DNA from: Actinomycetes bacterium
Lineage (GTDB): Bacteria; Actinomycetota; Acidimicrobiia; Acidimicrobiales; RAAP-2
Assembly (NCBI GenBank): GCA_021799915.1
Contig: JAJYZN010000044.1
Location: 1-16,407, forward strand
DNA length: 16,407 nt
Reading direction: 5' to 3'
Part shown: piece by piece, positions 14,307-16,407 of the stretch
Numbering within the stretch: the first letter of the stretch is position 1
Layout of the letters: each line of letters starts with the position of its first letter
The notes under the pieces: model-generated
The model's database searches: none
Told to the model about the DNA's origin: nothing
The model's input: the letters and a program-made list of their open reading frames with translations, nothing else
Translations under genes and position numbers: made by a program

Positions 14307-15626
14307 GTGGCTGACGACGTGATCGAGCTGGCCGACCGGCTGTGGCGCGGTGAAGTGGACACCGGGCGGGTCCACCCCGTCGGGCACGTCGGGCACATGG
14401 CGGAGATCTGCGATGGTGTGGCTTTCGTCCCGTCCTTCGCCAACGTGTCGGCCTTCGCCACCGGTGACGGGCTGGTCCTGGTGGACACGGGCAGCGCCCC
14501 GCTGGCCGCACACGTCCACGGGGAGCTTCGTCGGTGGAGCCAGGAGCGCCTGCACACGGCCGTCTACTCCCACGGGCACATCGACCACGTGTTCGGCGTG
14601 CCGGTGTGGGAAGAGGAGGCATCGGCGGAGGGCTGGCCGGCGCCCGTAGTCGTGGCCCACGAGGCGCTTCCCCACCGCTTCGACCGGTACGTCCTCACCT
14701 CCGGGTACAACGAAGTCGTCAACCGCCGCCAATTCGGGATGAAGGACCTGGTCTGGCCCACCGAGTACCGGTACCCCGACCGCACGTACCGCCACGACAT
14801 GGACCTGTCGGTCGGCGACGTGGACTTCCACCTCCGCCACGAGAAGGGCGAGACGGACGACCACACCGTCACCTGGCAGCCCGATCGGCGGGTGCTGTGC
14901 TGCGGCGACCTGTTCATCTGGGCCTCGCCCAACGCCGGGAACCCCCAGAAGGTCCAGCGCTACCCGAAGGAGTGGGCCGAGGCTCTGCGGCGCATGATCG
15001 CCCTGGACCCCGAGTACCTGCTGCCCGGGCACGGGTTCCCGGTCATCGGCGCCGACCGCGTCCGCCAGGCGCTCACCAACACTGCCGACCTCCTCGACTC
15101 GTTGGTGGACCAGACCCTGGCGCTGATGAACAGCGGCGCTCGGCTCGACGAGGCGATCCACAGCGTGCGCCCTCCAGCCGGCCTGGCCGAGCTGCCGTAC
15201 CTTCGACCGGTCTACGACGAACCCGAGTTCGTGGTCCGCAACATCTGGCGCCTGTACGGAGGCTGGTGGGACGGGAACCCGTCCTCCCTCCAGCCGGCCC
15301 CTGAGCGGGCGCTGGCCTCGGAGCTGGCCGAGCTGGCGGGCGGTCCGGCCAGCCTGGCCGATCGGGCGCTCGCCCTGCTGGGCGAAGCCGTTGGCGCCGG
15401 GGAGCCGGGTGCCGGCGGTGGTCAGAACGCGGCCGGAGAGCCGGACGTCGACCACATCCTGCGCCTGGCCGGGCACCTGGCGGAGATCGCCTGGCTGGCG
15501 GCCCCGCACGACGAGGGCATCCAGCGGGCCCGTCACGACGTCTACGCCGCCCGGGCCGAACGGGCGACCTCCACGATGGCCCACGGGGTGTTCCGCTGGG
15601 CGTCGGACGAGTCGCTCCAGGCCTGA
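14307..15626 (+). CDS. alkylsulfatase-like metallo-beta-lactamase-fold hydrolase
   Basis: The predicted protein has 439 residues. The N-terminal half is a metallo-beta-lactamase domain with the zinc motif SHGHIDH (H89, H91, D93, H94), then H186 in ETDDHTV, D201 in CCGDLF and H242 in LPGHG. The second part (about 255-345) is helical and contains RNIWRLYGGWWDGNPSSLQP. This matches the dimerisation domain of linear alkylsulfatases such as SdsA1. The C-terminal sterol-carrier-like domain of those enzymes appears to be missing; instead there is a short Gly-rich linker (about 362-378) and a helical end. The reaction could be hydrolysis of a sulfate ester or another ester. No signal peptide is seen, so it is probably cytoplasmic, unlike secreted SdsA1. 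The GTG start has GGGGG four to five nt upstream. Confidence 0.85.
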   Translation: MADDVIELADRLWRGEVDTGRVHPVGHVGHMAEICDGVAFVPSFANVSAFATGDGLVLVDTGSAPLAAHVHGELRRWSQERLHTAVYSHGHIDHVFGVPVWEEEASAEGWPAPVVVAHEALPHRFDRYVLTSGYNEVVNRRQFGMKDLVWPTEYRYPDRTYRHDMDLSVGDVDFHLRHEKGETDDHTVTWQPDRRVLCCGDLFIWASPNAGNPQKVQRYPKEWAEALRRMIALDPEYLLPGHGFPVIGADRVRQALTNTADLLDSLVDQTLALMNSGARLDEAIHSVRPPAGLAELPYLRPVYDEPEFVVRNIWRLYGGWWDGNPSSLQPAPERALASELAELAGGPASLADRALALLGEAVGAGEPGAGGGQNAAGEPDVDHILRLAGHLAEIAWLAAPHDEGIQRARHDVYAARAERATSTMAHGVFRWASDESLQA

Positions 15627-15681
15627 TCGGCCTGTCCACACCGCCCCGAGCAGGTACTTCGAATTCGCGGCCGGTGTTCGC

Positions 15682-15687
15682 TAGTGT
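15682..15687 (+). promoter_or_regulatory. candidate -10 element for coxB, possibly giving a leaderless mRNA
   Basis: TAGTGT lies 7 nt before the coxB GTG at 15695, with TTCGAA at 15658-15663 as a weak -35 partner 18 nt upstream. No ribosome-binding sequence precedes the GTG, so transcription may begin at or very near the start codon. Confidence 0.35.
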
Positions 15688-15694
15688 CAGCGCC

Positions 15695-16407
15695 GTGGAT
15701 TCGCCGTCCGGCTCCTCCCCGACCCGCCGTGGCACTCTCGGCTCCGGGCGCGCCACGCCCCGGCGCGCCAGCCGCCGGTGGGTCGCGCTGGGGGCGGTAG
15801 CGGCCGGGCTGCTGCTCGGCGGCTGCCAGCTCCCGACCTTCGGCGCCTACAAGGGGGTGACGACCCAGGGCCAGGACTCCTTCAAGCTGTGGCAGGGCTT
15901 CTTCATCACCGGCGCGGTGGTCTTCGCCATCGTGTTCTTCCTCATCATCTGGTCGGTGTTCCGCTATCGCCACAAGTCCGACGAGATCCCCAAGCAGACC
16001 CAGTACCACACGCTCTTCGAGATCATCTACACGGTGGTGCCGATCATCACCGTCCTGGTCATGTTCGTCTTCATTTTCGTGACCGAGAACGAGGTGGACG
16101 CCTTGAACGCCCAGTCGGTCACCGTGAACGTCACCGCCTTCCAGTGGGGCTGGCAGTTCCAGTACCCCGGGTACGACGTCCGGGTACTGGGCGTCGAGCT
16201 CCAGGACCCCACCATGGTGATCCCAGCCCATGAGACCACGAAGATCGTCCTGCGCTCCGCTGACGTGGTCCACGGCTTCTACGTGCCCGAGTTCAACTTC
16301 AGCCGCTACGCCCTCCCCGGGGTGACGAACCAGTTCGACTTGAGCCCGGTCACCACCGGCACCTTCCGCGGCCAGTGCACCAACCTGTGCGGCCTGTACC
16401 ACTCGCT
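15695..16407 (+). CDS. ctaC: cytochrome c oxidase subunit II, lipoprotein type (3' end outside window)
   Basis: The frame is open from GTG 15695 to the window end (237 codons plus 2 nt). Subunit II carries the CuA centre that takes electrons from cytochrome c. An Arg-rich N-terminus and hydrophobic stretch end in the lipobox LLLGGC, so C44 is probably lipid-modified. Two membrane helices follow at about 68-88 and 108-129. The outer cupredoxin domain includes the aromatic electron-entry patch AFQWGWQFQY (148-157), the first CuA ligand H193 in VVHGFYVPEFN, and the ligand loop GQCTNLCGLYHS with C228, C232 and H236. The usual Glu of C-x-E-x-C is Asn230 here (codon 16382-16384, AAC). The Met ligand would fall just beyond the edge. 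The gene is also called coxB. No stop codon occurs in frame. Confidence 0.95.
   Translation, partial: MDSPSGSSPTRRGTLGSGRATPRRASRRWVALGAVAAGLLLGGCQLPTFGAYKGVTTQGQDSFKLWQGFFITGAVVFAIVFFLIIWSVFRYRHKSDEIPKQTQYHTLFEIIYTVVPIITVLVMFVFIFVTENEVDALNAQSVTVNVTAFQWGWQFQYPGYDVRVLGVELQDPTMVIPAHETTKIVLRSADVVHGFYVPEFNFSRYALPGVTNQFDLSPVTTGTFRGQCTNLCGLYHS

Noticed and set aside
13421..15641. Two long minus-strand ORFs opposite tatA and the MBL hydrolase
   Set aside because: They are shadows of well-supported plus-strand genes; the MBL zinc motifs are on the plus strand.

Overview
The window is high-GC, densely coded DNA. It probably comes from an actinobacterium, perhaps Acidimicrobiia or a relative. This is an inference from four things: codon use with many GTG and TTG starts; a lipoprotein-type cytochrome c oxidase subunit II with a CTNLCGLYHS copper loop close to the actinobacterial CtaC form; a DUF4190 membrane protein whose N-terminal GWWxxxDGRW motif I recall from Acidimicrobiia; and a compact TatA. 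No rRNA or tRNA gene, integrase, transposase or CRISPR array is visible.

Layout. Positions 1-168 (minus) hold the 5' end of an unidentified membrane protein. Positions 344-12155 are all on the minus strand. Read in the direction of transcription they are: a GH1 beta-glycosidase and a DUF4190/DUF4352-like membrane protein (4-nt overlap); a roughly 95-bp spacer with a strong hairpin; gmd (GDP-mannose 4,6-dehydratase); then ccdA-ccmA-ccmB-ccmC-ccmD-ccmE-ccmF-ccmG-ccmH-ccmI. The last block is a complete System I cytochrome c maturation pathway. From ccmA to ccmI every junction is an overlap (ATGA, GTGA or TTGA type, or 8-11 nt) except a 22-nt gap between ccmE and ccmF. A divergent intergenic region (12156-12409) separates this block from plus-strand genes: an enoyl-CoA hydratase, a small CopD-like membrane protein, tatA, an alkylsulfatase-like metallo-beta-lactamase hydrolase, and the start of coxB/ctaC, which is cut by the window end.

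How the genes work together. CcmA/B/C/D handle heme and load it onto CcmE. CcmE carries heme to CcmF. CcdA passes reducing power across the membrane to CcmG and CcmH, which keep the apocytochrome CXXCH thiols reduced. CcmF with CcmH/CcmI then ligates the heme. The mature c-type cytochromes would serve an aa3-type oxidase such as the one whose subunit II begins at 15695. The GH1, gmd, crotonase and MBL genes have no obvious role in this pathway.

Most notable points: System I in an apparent actinobacterium; replacement of the WWD-motif Asp by Thr in CcmC; replacement of the CuA/Mg-site Glu by Asn in CoxB; a long Ala/Gly/Val-rich insert in CcdA; a CcmI with only one membrane segment; and several short tandem-repeat expansions placed in linkers, tails and leaders.
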